Below are positions 1 to 8,298 of a stretch of DNA of 64,000 nt, piece after piece. The position numbers and the translations under genes are program-made. Numbering within the stretch: position 1 is the first letter of the stretch; every line of letters starts with the position of its first letter. This stretch comes from Rhodospirillaceae bacterium (lineage in GTDB: Bacteria; Pseudomonadota; Alphaproteobacteria; Rhodospirillales; Rhodospirillaceae): the NCBI GenBank assembly GCA_947476695.1, contig CANJRD010000002.1, positions 62,001 to 126,000 of the forward strand. Direction: 5' to 3'. A model generated the notes under the pieces. It was not told the DNA's origin and made no database searches. It saw nothing but the letters and a program-made list of their open reading frames with translations.

Positions 1-823
1 CGTCGAACATTTTTCCGTCTAGATTCAACACCCCGGCCCCCGGTTTGGCGGCAAACGCCTCAACGATTCGCTGGGCGTGCGCGATTTCGTCCGCCGTGGG
101 GGTGAAGACCTCGTTGATCACAGAGACTTGAGACGGGTGGATGGCGAGCATGCCGGTGAATCCTTCGCGCCGGCTTTGCGCGGCAAACGTGCGCAATCCG
201 TCGAGGTCGCGGAAGGACGGATAGACCGTCTCGATGGCGGGCACGTCCGCCGCTGCGGCGCCCGCCACAGTCAGGGTGCGCGCCATCTTGGCGAGGTCGG
301 TGAACGATCCGTCGGGGAAGCGGTTCATGCTGGCACCGACCGCCCCGGGCAGGTCTTCGGCGCCCCAGGTCAGTCCAGCGAGGCGCGCTGGGCGCTCCTG
401 GCCATAGCTGCCGAACGCGAACAGCGAGATCGCGGTCTCGCTGGTGATCGGTATGACCTTGATCGTGCCGGCGGGGATGTCCGCTCTCGTTTCGAGGGCG
501 TCGATCCGACGCGCGACCGTTGCGACGTCCACAGCGCCGTTCGACTTGGGCAAGATGATACCGTCGGGGCGGGCGCCGACGATGGCGTCAAGATCGTCCA
601 GCGCATAAATGCCGTCGAGCGGATTGATGCGTACCCACAGCTGTGCGAAACGCGCGCTTGCGTGCTTGCGCAAATATTCCGCCGCCGCATGACGCGCGCT
701 TTCCTTGGCGTTGATCGCAACGGCGTCCTCAAGGTCGAGGATGATGGCATCCGCGCCCAGGCTCTCGGCCTTCGCCAGCTTCGCCTGACTATCGGCCGGC
801 ACGAACAACCAGGAACGAATCAT
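1..823 (-). CDS. HpcH/HpaI aldolase/citrate lyase-type CoA-ester lyase (3' end cut by window edge)
   Basis: The frame opens with MIRSWLFVPADS, the typical N-terminus of the citrate lyase beta/CoA-ester lyase family, and stays open to the left edge (274 codons seen). LDLEDAV near residue 30 carries the metal-binding acidic residues, LWVRINPLD near residue 65 the substrate arginine, and TWGAEDL near residue 155 the second metal ligand. GMLAIHPSQV lies near residue 230. Family members are about 275-300 aa, so little is missing. They cleave or form C-C bonds in acyl-CoA esters such as malyl-, citramalyl- or citryl-CoA with Mg2+ in the cytoplasm. The start codon overlaps the stop of the upstream flavoprotein gene (ATGA, 820-823), so this is the last gene of a translationally coupled three-gene unit. 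The exact substrate cannot be told. Confidence 0.9.
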   Translation of the reverse strand, partial: MIRSWLFVPADSQAKLAKAESLGADAIILDLEDAVAINAKESARHAAAEYLRKHASARFAQLWVRINPLDGIYALDDLDAIVGARPDGIILPKSNGAVDVATVARRIDALETRADIPAGTIKVIPITSETAISLFAFGSYGQERPARLAGLTWGAEDLPGAVGASMNRFPDGSFTDLAKMARTLTVAGAAAADVPAIETVYPSFRDLDGLRTFAAQSRREGFTGMLAIHPSQVSVINEVFTPTADEIAHAQRIVEAFAAKPGAGVLNLDGKMFD

Positions 824-2067
824 GTGGATGCCTTTTGCTCGACCATCTGCTTCATCGCGATGGTGGTGTCTGTCAGTCGCGCCGGGTCAACGACCGCGCC
901 GCTGGCGATCAATTGCTTGCCGACCATGAATTCGGGGATCGCGTTCACGGCTTCCACCGCCAGCACGCGGCCCTGGCTCATGTGGAAGACGGCGAACTTC
1001 GCGTTGGCCGGATCGCCGCGCACGACGGGGGTCTGCGTGTCGAAGGGCACGCCTGCGATCTGTAGTTTGAGATCGTATTGATCCGACCAGAACCACGGCA
1101 CTTCGGGTGCGGGGCCAGTGCGGCCGACAATGGCGCTCGCGGCTTGCTTGGCCTGTTCGAGCGCGTTGGGCACGCTCTCCAAATGGAACATGCGGTTGCC
1201 GTAAAGCGGCATCGGCCGCCAGGTCACGTCGCCGATGGCGAAGATATGTGAGTCGGAGGTGCGCGCGTCTGCGTCGACCGCGATGCCATTTTCACAGCGG
1301 ATGCCCGCCGCCCGCGCGAGTTCGTCGGCGGCATGCGCGCCGACGCCGATCACGGCGGCATCGCAGGCGAGGGTGCGACCATCGACCTCTATAGCTTCGA
1401 CCGCGCCGCTTGCGTCGCCGATCAGCTTTGTGACCGATGCGCCGGTGCGGATGTCGACACCCTTGGCGCGGTGGTAGCGTTCGAAGAATTCAGACAGCGG
1501 TGCCGCCGCAACGCGTGCGAGCACGCGCGCCTCGCGTTCGATGACGGTCGCGTTTGCGCCGAGACTGCGGGCCGACGCCGCGACTTCAAGGCCAACGTAG
1601 CCGCCGCCGACGATGGCGACATGTCCGCCGGCGACAATCGCGGCTTTCAGGCGGTCGGCGTCGGCGAGGGTGCGCAGGTCGCATACGTTGCGTAAATCAG
1701 CGCCGGGCACCGGCAGCTTGCGCGCGCGGGCGCCGGTTGCGATCACCAAAAAGTCGTACGGCTCGTCGACAGCACCGGCGATGCTGATGCGCTTCGCCCG
1801 CGGATCGATCGCCGTCACCGTGACGCCAAGGCGCATATCGATGTTCTGCTGCGCATAGAAGGCGTCGGGCCTCAGCTTGAGCGTGTCTACGCCCACATCG
1901 CCCTTGAGGTACGCCTTCGACAACGGTGGACGCTGATACGGCGCCACCGGTTCATCCCCGAGCAGCGTGATTGATCCCGCGAAACCGTACTGGCGCAGCA
2001 GGGTCGCGCAGCTTCCGCCGGCATGCCCGGCGCCGATAATCACGATGCGGGGTTGATCGGCGGTCAT
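820..2067 (-). CDS. FAD-dependent NAD(P)H:ferredoxin reductase-type oxidoreductase
   Basis: The product has 415 aa. Residues 12-17 hold the FAD dinucleotide motif GAGHAG, residues 154-159 a second glycine-rich motif GGGYVG for NAD(P)H, and FAIGDVTWR near residue 277 is the FAD-ribityl signature. The C-terminal reductase domain follows. The N-terminal half also has YQRPPLSKAYL, typical of putidaredoxin, rhodocoxin and dioxygenase ferredoxin reductases, which pass electrons from NAD(P)H to a 2Fe-2S ferredoxin. No ferredoxin, P450 or dioxygenase is adjacent, so its partner is outside the window or unlinked. Both ends overlap neighbours by 4 bp (ATGA at 2064-2067 and 820-823), indicating one mRNA with the hydrolase and the CoA lyase. 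Confidence 0.93.
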   Translation of the reverse strand: MTADQPRIVIIGAGHAGGSCATLLRQYGFAGSITLLGDEPVAPYQRPPLSKAYLKGDVGVDTLKLRPDAFYAQQNIDMRLGVTVTAIDPRAKRISIAGAVDEPYDFLVIATGARARKLPVPGADLRNVCDLRTLADADRLKAAIVAGGHVAIVGGGYVGLEVAASARSLGANATVIEREARVLARVAAAPLSEFFERYHRAKGVDIRTGASVTKLIGDASGAVEAIEVDGRTLACDAAVIGVGAHAADELARAAGIRCENGIAVDADARTSDSHIFAIGDVTWRPMPLYGNRMFHLESVPNALEQAKQAASAIVGRTGPAPEVPWFWSDQYDLKLQIAGVPFDTQTPVVRGDPANAKFAVFHMSQGRVLAVEAVNAIPEFMVGKQLIASGAVVDPARLTDTTIAMKQMVEQKAST

Positions 2068-2879
2068 AGGATGACGCTGCGGGACTTCAAGAATTCCAGG
2101 ATGGCGCCGGCCCAGGGTTCGGGATCGTCATACATCATGTGCGGCGAGCCGCCGGGGAATTCGCGATAGGCGAAATCCGGTCGTAGCTCGAGGACGCGCG
2201 CCGCCGCATGATGGATCGTGTCGGCGGTGTTCGAGATGATGAGCGTCGGGGCGGTGAAGGCACGCAACGCGGCTTCCATGTCGAATTTGAAAGCCGCTGC
2301 ATGGCCGTACCATTCCAGCCGGCCGGCCAGCGCGAACGACAGCACCGACCAGTTGATGCTGGCGGGATCGGCGTTCTGGGCGAAGCGGCTCTGAACGCGC
2401 TGCCAACGCGCGGTGAAATGCGTGCCGTCTGGTGCGACGTCCGTATTGGGATGCAGCTGGTTGGCGACGCGGTCGGCGCGTTCAGCGGGCGTGTAAAGCG
2501 GAGGTCCGTGCAGGACGACGGCGCTACAGCGTTCGGGATGGCGCGCGGCGAAAGCCGCGGCGATGCAGGCGCCGGTGTGATGGCCGACCACCACGGTCTG
2601 CGCGATGGCTAGCGCATCGAGCACCGGGATTAGGTTGTCGGCATAGTCTTCGACCGTCGGGACATGATCGGGAATGTCGGAGCGGCCATAGCCCGGCGTG
2701 TCGACCGCGACCGTCTTCAGTCCGCCGGCTGCAAGCCGGGGTTGCGCCGTCGCGTACTGCACGCTGAACCAGGGCGTCTGATGCAGAAGCAGCAGCGCCG
2801 GGCCTTCACCCAGGAGGGCGGTGTGCACCTGACCCATGGGCGTATCGGCGTACGCGCGGTGTCCGCGCATCACGCTCAT
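2064..2879 (-). CDS. Alpha/beta-fold hydrolase with His at the nucleophile position
   Basis: The product has 271 aa with the layout of the alpha/beta hydrolase fold: an oxyanion-type HQTPW near residue 33, AVDTPGYGRSD near 58-68, an elbow at residues 99-103, and a C-terminal GGSPHMM histidine. The elbow reads GHHTG where active serine hydrolases have G-x-S-x-G, so residue 101 is His. ISNTADTIHH supplies a possible acid. The frame is open to 3254, but I chose the ATG at 2879 because the fold begins there and a purine-rich GAGTGGAACGGA precedes it. This is the first gene of the operon with the reductase and CoA lyase. A His-elbow subfamily exists among fold members; whether this enzyme hydrolyses anything is open. 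Confidence 0.85.
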   Translation of the reverse strand: MSVMRGHRAYADTPMGQVHTALLGEGPALLLLHQTPWFSVQYATAQPRLAAGGLKTVAVDTPGYGRSDIPDHVPTVEDYADNLIPVLDALAIAQTVVVGHHTGACIAAAFAARHPERCSAVVLHGPPLYTPAERADRVANQLHPNTDVAPDGTHFTARWQRVQSRFAQNADPASINWSVLSFALAGRLEWYGHAAAFKFDMEAALRAFTAPTLIISNTADTIHHAAARVLELRPDFAYREFPGGSPHMMYDDPEPWAGAILEFLKSRSVIL

Positions 2880-2969
2880 TCCGTTCCACTCTGACGAACC
2901 GCTGGTCACTGCCGCGCGCCTCCAAGCCGTTCTTGTGGCGGAAACGCGCACCGAAAGGAAGGCGGTATG

Positions 2970-2998
2970 AAAAAGGGCGCGAGCTTCTGCTCGCGCCC
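2970..2998 (-). terminator. Rho-independent terminator of the autotransporter gene
   Basis: A perfect 10-bp stem (2975-2984 with 2989-2998) and a 4-nt loop are followed on the minus strand by five T residues. It lies 25 bp beyond the stop of the CHRD autotransporter gene and before the hydrolase operon. Confidence 0.9.
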
Positions 2999-3022
2999 TG
3001 CGAGGTACGGGAGGGAGTACCT

Positions 3023-4540
3023 CTAGAAGTGCACGCGGAGGCCGGCGGTGATGGCGTGGGCGGTCAGGCGCGGATTGGCGACCAGGCCGCGATAGTCGAG
3101 ATTGAGTTCGATGCCGCCGCTCAGGCGGGTCGCAATCGCCGCGCCAAGCGCAACGCCGTCCTTGGCGGGAAGGAAGACGGTGTTGAAGAACACCGGCGAT
3201 CCGATCAGCCGGGTGGCGACGCTCCCCTTGCCGTTGTCGAGCGCGTGGCGCCAACCGACCGACAGGCGCGGGGAGATGCCGCCGGCGCTCACTTCCGACG
3301 CGCCGACCTGGACGCCGAGTTCGGCATAGGCGTTCGAGATATTCCGGTCCGACACGATCAGGCCCAGCGAGCCGGCGCCGGACTCGGTGTAGGCATCGAC
3401 GCTGGCGGCCGTGGTATCCAGCTGGGCGTATGGACTGACGCTGAAACCGCTTCCGGTCTTCAGCGGCGCGGCCACTTTGATCATCCCGCCCCAGACGGTG
3501 CCGTCGGTGGACGCGGTGGCGGTGCGGCCGAAGCTGGGAAGGGCCCGGGTCATGTCATAGCTCGTCTTGCCGAAGCCGACGGCGGCATCCATGGTGATCG
3601 GCGACCCGTTGAAGTCGGTGGAGACATAGCCCTCGACCGCGACCGTTTTGCCCGTGGTCTTGCCGTAGCTGTTATTGAGGGTGTTCCGACCCTCGGCGTA
3701 GCTGACCGCAAGGCCGACATTCATCCCATCGAAGGCGTAGTTCAAACCGCCCACGATGGATGGCCGAGAGATTTTGGCGCCGGTTTCGCCGTCCACGGTC
3801 TTACGGGTCCCGAAGCTGCCCCCGGCCTGCGCAAAGACGGAAAAGCCGGCTTCATCACCAGTCCATAGCCGGTGATGTTTTTCACCCTGGCTGGTAGCTG
3901 CATTCAGGAAATCGCCCATCGCGCCGAGGGCTTCCTGATGCTGGACGTAGAGGCTGGCCCCCGAGATGTCGTCTAGCGCCTGGGCCTTGGCGGTGCCGGT
4001 ATTGGTCGCGATCAACGCCAAGTCCAGGTCGGTGTCGTAACCGGCCGAGACGTCCAGCGCCCGGGCCACCGTGGCCTGGCTCGCGGTCGTTGCCGACGGG
4101 GCGAGTAGGGCGCGGAGGAACTGGCCGCGGATGTCGCCGCCGGGGTTCTGCTGGGTGTGGATGTTCGAGTACAGCCCGCCATTCTGAAGGTTCACGACGT
4201 CGCTCGCCGGGATCGCCCAGACCAGGGGTCCGAAGGGACTGTTGGGATTGGGATAGGGGAAGATCACCGGGCCGGCGGCCCCGGCCGGACCCCGATGAAT
4301 GTGGCCGAGGGTGACAGGGCTGGGGTTCACCAGCGCTTCATTGTGAGTGCCGCGAATGGTCGCCGATGTCTGGGCGTCGTTGAGGATCAGCGAGGTTGTC
4401 CCGGTCGCGGCGTTGCGGGCGACGGTGCCGGGTTCGTTGGCGTTGTTCATGTTGGCGATCCAGAGCGTTCCCGCCTGGGCGGCCGTCGTCGTCAACAGCG
4501 CGGCAATTCCCGCGCTGGCGTACCAGAAGCGCTTGGTCAT
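3023..4540 (-). CDS. CHRD domain-autotransporter beta-barrel fusion protein
   Basis: The product has 505 aa. Residues 1-23 form a signal peptide ending TTAAQA. Residues about 30-140 read as a CHRD (chordin) domain: TLGHIHRGPAGAAGPV and NIHTQQNPGGDIRGQF are its hallmark blocks. A short linker leads to an autotransporter-type beta-barrel from about residue 215 to the end, with alternating strands and a C-terminal phenylalanine (GLRVHF), the signal for outer-membrane insertion. The predicted product is an outer-membrane barrel displaying or secreting a short CHRD passenger. It is monocistronic, with an AT-rich promoter region upstream and a hairpin terminator downstream. TamA/TamB, encoded at 33-39 kb, could help insert it. 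The role of CHRD in bacteria is unknown. Confidence 0.88.
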   Translation of the reverse strand: MTKRFWYASAGIAALLTTTAAQAGTLWIANMNNANEPGTVARNAATGTTSLILNDAQTSATIRGTHNEALVNPSPVTLGHIHRGPAGAAGPVIFPYPNPNSPFGPLVWAIPASDVVNLQNGGLYSNIHTQQNPGGDIRGQFLRALLAPSATTASQATVARALDVSAGYDTDLDLALIATNTGTAKAQALDDISGASLYVQHQEALGAMGDFLNAATSQGEKHHRLWTGDEAGFSVFAQAGGSFGTRKTVDGETGAKISRPSIVGGLNYAFDGMNVGLAVSYAEGRNTLNNSYGKTTGKTVAVEGYVSTDFNGSPITMDAAVGFGKTSYDMTRALPSFGRTATASTDGTVWGGMIKVAAPLKTGSGFSVSPYAQLDTTAASVDAYTESGAGSLGLIVSDRNISNAYAELGVQVGASEVSAGGISPRLSVGWRHALDNGKGSVATRLIGSPVFFNTVFLPAKDGVALGAAIATRLSGGIELNLDYRGLVANPRLTAHAITAGLRVHF

Positions 4541-4756
4541 GGAAGTTTCCCCCTCTGCACCGCTCCGCCCCGGAGCGTTGATGTGCTGAAGGAAGACGTC
4601 CCAAAACGGCAGGGTATTCCCTACGAATTAATGGAATAATATAATGTGATATAATAACAACGATAAATAAGTATCTGTAAAATATAATATATATTTGAAG
4701 TTAAGCGTCTTGCGCAGGCTCGGTTAAAGTAGAGCCGAACGCGAAGGGACAGCCGG
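4541..4756. promoter_or_regulatory. AT-rich divergent promoter region
   Basis: This spacer separates the start of the autotransporter gene (minus) from the TonB/TolA-like gene (plus). Roughly 4619-4715 is almost only A and T, including TATAAT at 4683-4688 and several overlapping TATA-like blocks, in a GC-rich surrounding. The -10-like hexamers occur on both strands, but no convincing -35 box can be paired with one, so no exact promoter is called. Confidence 0.55.
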
Positions 4757-5641
4757 GTGTCACGATCGCAGCGCCTGACAGAGATGATCGACGCGGTGCG
4801 CGATGAGGGCACCGTGCCGAGCCTGTTGTGCTCGCTTGCGCTGCATCTCGCGGTGTTGGCTCTTGGCCTCTTCCTCATGTGGCAGACGAAGCCGGCGATC
4901 TTCCCGCCGCGACCCATCACGATCTTCGCCGACCTCGTGCCGCTGGCCGAGACCACCGTCTCGCCCGATGCGGCGGAGCAAGGGCGGATGGCTCAACAGG
5001 CTGCCACCGAGCGCAGCGGATCGCCGACCGCGACCGGCGTGCCTGAGCCGACCGATCGTCGTCCCGCCGCCACGCCGTCTCATTCCGAACGCACGCCGGC
5101 CAAGTCGGCCCAGACCCGGGCGGGTGACGCCCCGACTCAACGTGTCCCCTCCAAAGGTGAAGACCGGTCGGCCGCCGGCGGGGATCTCGCGGCCCGGCTT
5201 GAGGCGTTCGCCAAGCTGCAGGTGCCGCCGTCGCATCTGCCGCCGGACCCGCGTCCGCAGGAGGGGGCAGGTACCTCAAACCGGACGGTGGCCGATGCCC
5301 GGTCGCCGCGCGGGGCCGTGGCCGCTTACGGGGTGAAGGATTTCGTCCGCGCCCAGATCGCGCGGCGTTGGTACATCGACCGGGCCTCTAAAGCCTATGC
5401 CATGGCACAGGCGGATAAATGGCTTGCTATCCTTCGCCTGCGCGTTTCCCCTGAAGGGGCGGTCACCGATGCCGAAGTACGCATCCCGGACGCGATGCGG
5501 CACAACGACGCGTTCCGCATCTTTGCGCAGAGCGTTCGTAATGCGGCGCTGTTGTCCTCGCCGCTCGAACTGCTGCCGGGCAGCTATGAGGTGGTGAAGG
5601 ACCTGGAACTGGATTTCCCGATCAGCAGCCTGCCGCGTTAA
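4757..5641 (+). CDS. TonB/TolA-like energy-transducer protein
   Basis: The product has 294 aa and starts at GTG. A single membrane segment lies at about residues 23-42 (LLCSLALHLAVLALGLFLM), followed by a long Pro/Ala/Arg/Asp-rich region (about 60-180) and a folded C-terminal domain of about 100 residues starting at VKDFVRAQIARRWY. This is the N-in, periplasmic-spanning plan of TonB/TolA proteins, and the C-terminal part resembles the TolA/TonB C-terminal fold (RLRVSPEGAVTDAEV). It may energise or contact outer-membrane proteins. No exbB, exbD or tolQR gene is nearby. It is convergent with the FGE-like gene, with 8 bp between the stops. An internal ATG at codon 10 is an alternative start. Family placement rests on architecture and a short motif. 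Confidence 0.7.
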   Translation: MSRSQRLTEMIDAVRDEGTVPSLLCSLALHLAVLALGLFLMWQTKPAIFPPRPITIFADLVPLAETTVSPDAAEQGRMAQQAATERSGSPTATGVPEPTDRRPAATPSHSERTPAKSAQTRAGDAPTQRVPSKGEDRSAAGGDLAARLEAFAKLQVPPSHLPPDPRPQEGAGTSNRTVADARSPRGAVAAYGVKDFVRAQIARRWYIDRASKAYAMAQADKWLAILRLRVSPEGAVTDAEVRIPDAMRHNDAFRIFAQSVRNAALLSSPLELLPGSYEVVKDLELDFPISSLPR

Positions 5642-5649
5642 GGCGCGGA

Positions 5650-6549
5650 CTAAGGAAGCGTGCGGGCCAGGCGGAAGCCGGAATAGGTCGAATAGTCGAA
5701 GTCGGTCCCATTGGCCCGATTGCCGATCCGGGCGGCGGAGCGCACGAAGCTGGGGGCGTTGCTCCAGCTGCCGCCGCGCAAGACTTTCTTGTCGCAGTCG
5801 CCACTGGTCCAGGCCCGACCGTCGGTCGGGGCGCCGACGAAGCTGTCGTTCCAGCAGTCGTCGGTCCACTGCCAGACATTGCCGAGCATGTCGTAGAGCC
5901 CGAAGGGGTTGGGCCCGAAGGTCTCGACTGGGGCAATGTCCTTGCCGTCCCACTTGCTGCCGCAGCCGTTGCAGTTGGCGTTGTTCCGGCCGGCGTCCTC
6001 ACCCCACCACCGCGCCGCCGTGACACCGGCGCGCGCGGCGTACTCCCATTCGGCTTCCGTTGGCAGGCGATAAGGACTGCGGCCCGCGAGCTTCGGATCA
6101 GCAGCGCGGGCTTTCTTGTTGACCCAGGCAATGTAGGCCTGAGCGTCGTGCCAGTTCAGGCAGAAGGCCGGCCAACGCGGGGAGAGCGTCACATAGGGCG
6201 GATAGGCGCGCCCGCCGCCGGGCGAATTCCACTTCATGTCGACGTAACGGTCGCAGGCCACCGGTTGATATTCGGTCTCGCGCAGGAAGGCGGCGAAGTC
6301 TTCCATGGTCACGTTGTGTCTCCCGAGGGCGAAGGCCTTCACCGTCACGGCGTGCAGGGGACCTTCGGCATCAAAACGCCCGGCTTCCTGCGCCGGACTT
6401 CCCATCTGGAAGCGCCCACCGGGGATCGCGACCATCTGTGGGCACTCCGGGCATTCGGTGAATTCGCGGTCAGTCGGGTTGGCGGTCGGGTCGGCAGCTT
6501 GCGCTGCGAGGGCGAAGCAAAGTGCAAATGCGATTGCGACGATCCGCAT
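5650..6549 (-). CDS. Secreted FGE/SUMF1-fold protein without the catalytic cysteine pair
   Basis: The product has 299 aa. Residues 1-18 form a signal peptide (ALCFALAAQA). The rest is a formylglycine-generating-enzyme/SUMF1 domain: MVAIPGGRFQMGS near 40, RLPTEAEWEYAARAG near 168, GLYDMLGNVWQWTDDCW near 216, and LRGGSWSNAPSFVRSAAR near 258. The fold signatures are all present. Aerobic FGEs have a Cys-x4-Cys pair after GGS that oxidises sulfatase cysteines; here that segment reads GGSWSNAPSFV and has no cysteine. It is therefore unlikely to be a true sulfatase activator and is closer to the many FGE-like proteins of unknown or non-oxidase role. The gene starts 4 bp after the stop of the MBL hydrolase gene, so they are co-transcribed. 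Confidence 0.85.
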   Translation of the reverse strand: MRIVAIAFALCFALAAQAADPTANPTDREFTECPECPQMVAIPGGRFQMGSPAQEAGRFDAEGPLHAVTVKAFALGRHNVTMEDFAAFLRETEYQPVACDRYVDMKWNSPGGGRAYPPYVTLSPRWPAFCLNWHDAQAYIAWVNKKARAADPKLAGRSPYRLPTEAEWEYAARAGVTAARWWGEDAGRNNANCNGCGSKWDGKDIAPVETFGPNPFGLYDMLGNVWQWTDDCWNDSFVGAPTDGRAWTSGDCDKKVLRGGSWSNAPSFVRSAARIGNRANGTDFDYSTYSGFRLARTLP

Positions 6550-6553
6550 GAAC

Positions 6554-7447
6554 TCACGCCTTCAGACGGAAGGTGGCATTGCCGTCGGCGATGCCATCGC
6601 TCGCCACTTCGCCGCTGTCGATGAGCGCGAGCAGATGCGACAGCACGGACCGTCCGGCAGCGATGCGCAGGCGCGGATCGAGGCTGGGATACTGCGCGGC
6701 GACGATCTCGGGGATCTTGCGCGGACCTTTGGCCAGTTCGCGCAGGATACCCGCGCTGCGCTGGCGGCGATGGCCGATCAACGCGCGCACGTAACGCTGC
6801 GGCTTTGGGATCGCCGGCCCGTGTGTGGGCAAGTAAGCGTCGTCATCGCGATCGAGCAACAGCGCGAGCGAGTTCATATAGGCGGTCATGTCACCGTCGG
6901 GCGGCGAGACAACCGTCGTCGACCAGCCCATGACATGATCGCCGCTGAACAGGACGCGCTCTTCCTCCAGCGCGAAGCAGAGGTGGTTCGACGCATGCCC
7001 CGGCGTATGCACGGCGCGCAAGGTCCAGGCCGGGCCGGTCACGGCATCGCCGGTCTTCAGGGCCACATTGGGCACGAAGGCGCGGTCTGCACCTTCTTCG
7101 CCGCTCAGTCCGACTTCGCCGCCGTGCGGGCCGTAGCCATAGGTGATCGCGCCCGTCGCGCGTTTCACGGCGGCCGCCGCCGGCGAATGATCGAGATGGG
7201 TATGTGTGATCAGTATCTGCGTGATCGTCTCGCCGCGCAGGCCGTTGAGAAGCGCGTCGACATGTTCCGCGAGGTCCGGCCCCGGATCGATCACCGCGAC
7301 CTGGCCGCGACCGACAATATACGTGCCGGTACCTTGCGCGGTGAACGGGCTTGGATTGCGGGCGACCACGCGCCGCAGCAGTGGCGAGACTGTTTCGATA
7401 ACTTCATACTGAAACGCGAGATCGCGGACGTGCGGGATGTCGCTCAT
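6554..7447 (-). CDS. MBL-fold metallo-hydrolase (LACTB2-like, C-terminal winged helix)
   Basis: The product has 297 aa. The zinc-binding THTHLDH motif is near residue 82, HTPGHASNH near 149 and FSGDHVMGW near 169, completing the two-metal site of the metallo-beta-lactamase fold. After YLPTHGP the C-terminal part (about 215-297) reads as a helical winged-helix domain as in LACTB2-type proteins. Those act on nucleic acids or small esters and thioesters; the substrate here cannot be assigned. It is the first gene of a pair with the FGE-like gene (4-bp gap) and is divergent from the Nudix gene, so a promoter should lie in 7448-7527. Confidence 0.88.
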   Translation of the reverse strand: MSDIPHVRDLAFQYEVIETVSPLLRRVVARNPSPFTAQGTGTYIVGRGQVAVIDPGPDLAEHVDALLNGLRGETITQILITHTHLDHSPAAAAVKRATGAITYGYGPHGGEVGLSGEEGADRAFVPNVALKTGDAVTGPAWTLRAVHTPGHASNHLCFALEEERVLFSGDHVMGWSTTVVSPPDGDMTAYMNSLALLLDRDDDAYLPTHGPAIPKPQRYVRALIGHRRQRSAGILRELAKGPRKIPEIVAAQYPSLDPRLRIAAGRSVLSHLLALIDSGEVASDGIADGNATFRLKA

Positions 7448-7527
7448 GCAGCTTCGATAGCCCGGCAGGTGCGGGGGCGCAATTCGTTCCTGGTGTGCGT
7501 CCCGCGAGAATGATTTACTTTTGCGTC

Positions 7528-8298
7528 ATGAACGCGCCGCCGCCTGCCAAACCTGCCGCAACCGTGCTCCTGCTGCGTGACGGACAGGACGGCCCTGAAG
7601 TGTTCATGGTTGAACGCCATCAGAACCTTGCGGGCTTCGGCGGTGCTTGCGTGTTCCCCGGCGGCACGGTGGACGCGGCCGACCATCGCCTGGCGGCTAG
7701 CCACCACGACTTCGGCCTGCCGGCGGAGACCCTGCCGTTCCGCATCGCCGCCATCCGCGAGACGTTCGAGGAGGCGGGCGTCCTGCTCGCGCGTCCCGAA
7801 GGTTCCGACCGGTTGATCGCCGGCGCACGCCTTGAAGCGCTGACGGACTTACGCCAGGCGGTGCATGACAGCGCCGACGAATTCGCGGCCATGATCGCGC
7901 GGGAGAAATTGCATCTCGCGCTCGACATGCTCATTCCCTATGCGCATTGGATCACGCCTGTCGTACGACCGAAGCGTTACGACACCCATTTTTTCGTGCT
8001 GACGGCGCCGGACGACCATGTTCCGGATCATGACGGTGGTGAATCGGTGAGCTCGCTTTGGATCACACCACGCGCGATTTTGGCAGACGCGACCGCCGGG
8101 ACGCGGCGCGTGGAGTTCGCGACGCGCATGAATTTGCAACCGTTGTTGGCGGTGCGTTCCGTCGATGAAGCACTCGATGCGGCGCGTGCGCGCCGGATCG
8201 TGACGGTGATGCCTGAAGTGAATGCCGACGAGATCGCGCGCCTGCCGCTCGAAGCTGGCTATGGCGCGGAATATTTTCCGGTTCGCATCAAACCTTGA
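7528..8298 (+). CDS. Nudix hydrolase (NUDT19/CoA-diphosphatase-like)
   Basis: The product has about 256 aa. After the first strand (ATVLLLRDG) come VFPGG at residues 42-46 and IRETFEEAG at 76-84, which together form a Nudix box in which the glycine and the RExxEE half are separated by an insert of about 30 residues. Such an insertion is a feature of NUDT19-type enzymes, which hydrolyse diphosphate bonds of CoA and acyl-CoAs. The metal ligands RE..EE are intact. I chose the ATG at 7528 because homology starts right after it; in-frame GTG 7495 and ATG 7510 are alternatives and none has a strong Shine-Dalgarno. The 3' end overlaps the 3' end of the acyl-CoA synthetase gene by 11 bp (convergent). 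Confidence 0.85.
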   Translation: MNAPPPAKPAATVLLLRDGQDGPEVFMVERHQNLAGFGGACVFPGGTVDAADHRLAASHHDFGLPAETLPFRIAAIRETFEEAGVLLARPEGSDRLIAGARLEALTDLRQAVHDSADEFAAMIAREKLHLALDMLIPYAHWITPVVRPKRYDTHFFVLTAPDDHVPDHDGGESVSSLWITPRAILADATAGTRRVEFATRMNLQPLLAVRSVDEALDAARARRIVTVMPEVNADEIARLPLEAGYGAEYFPVRIKP

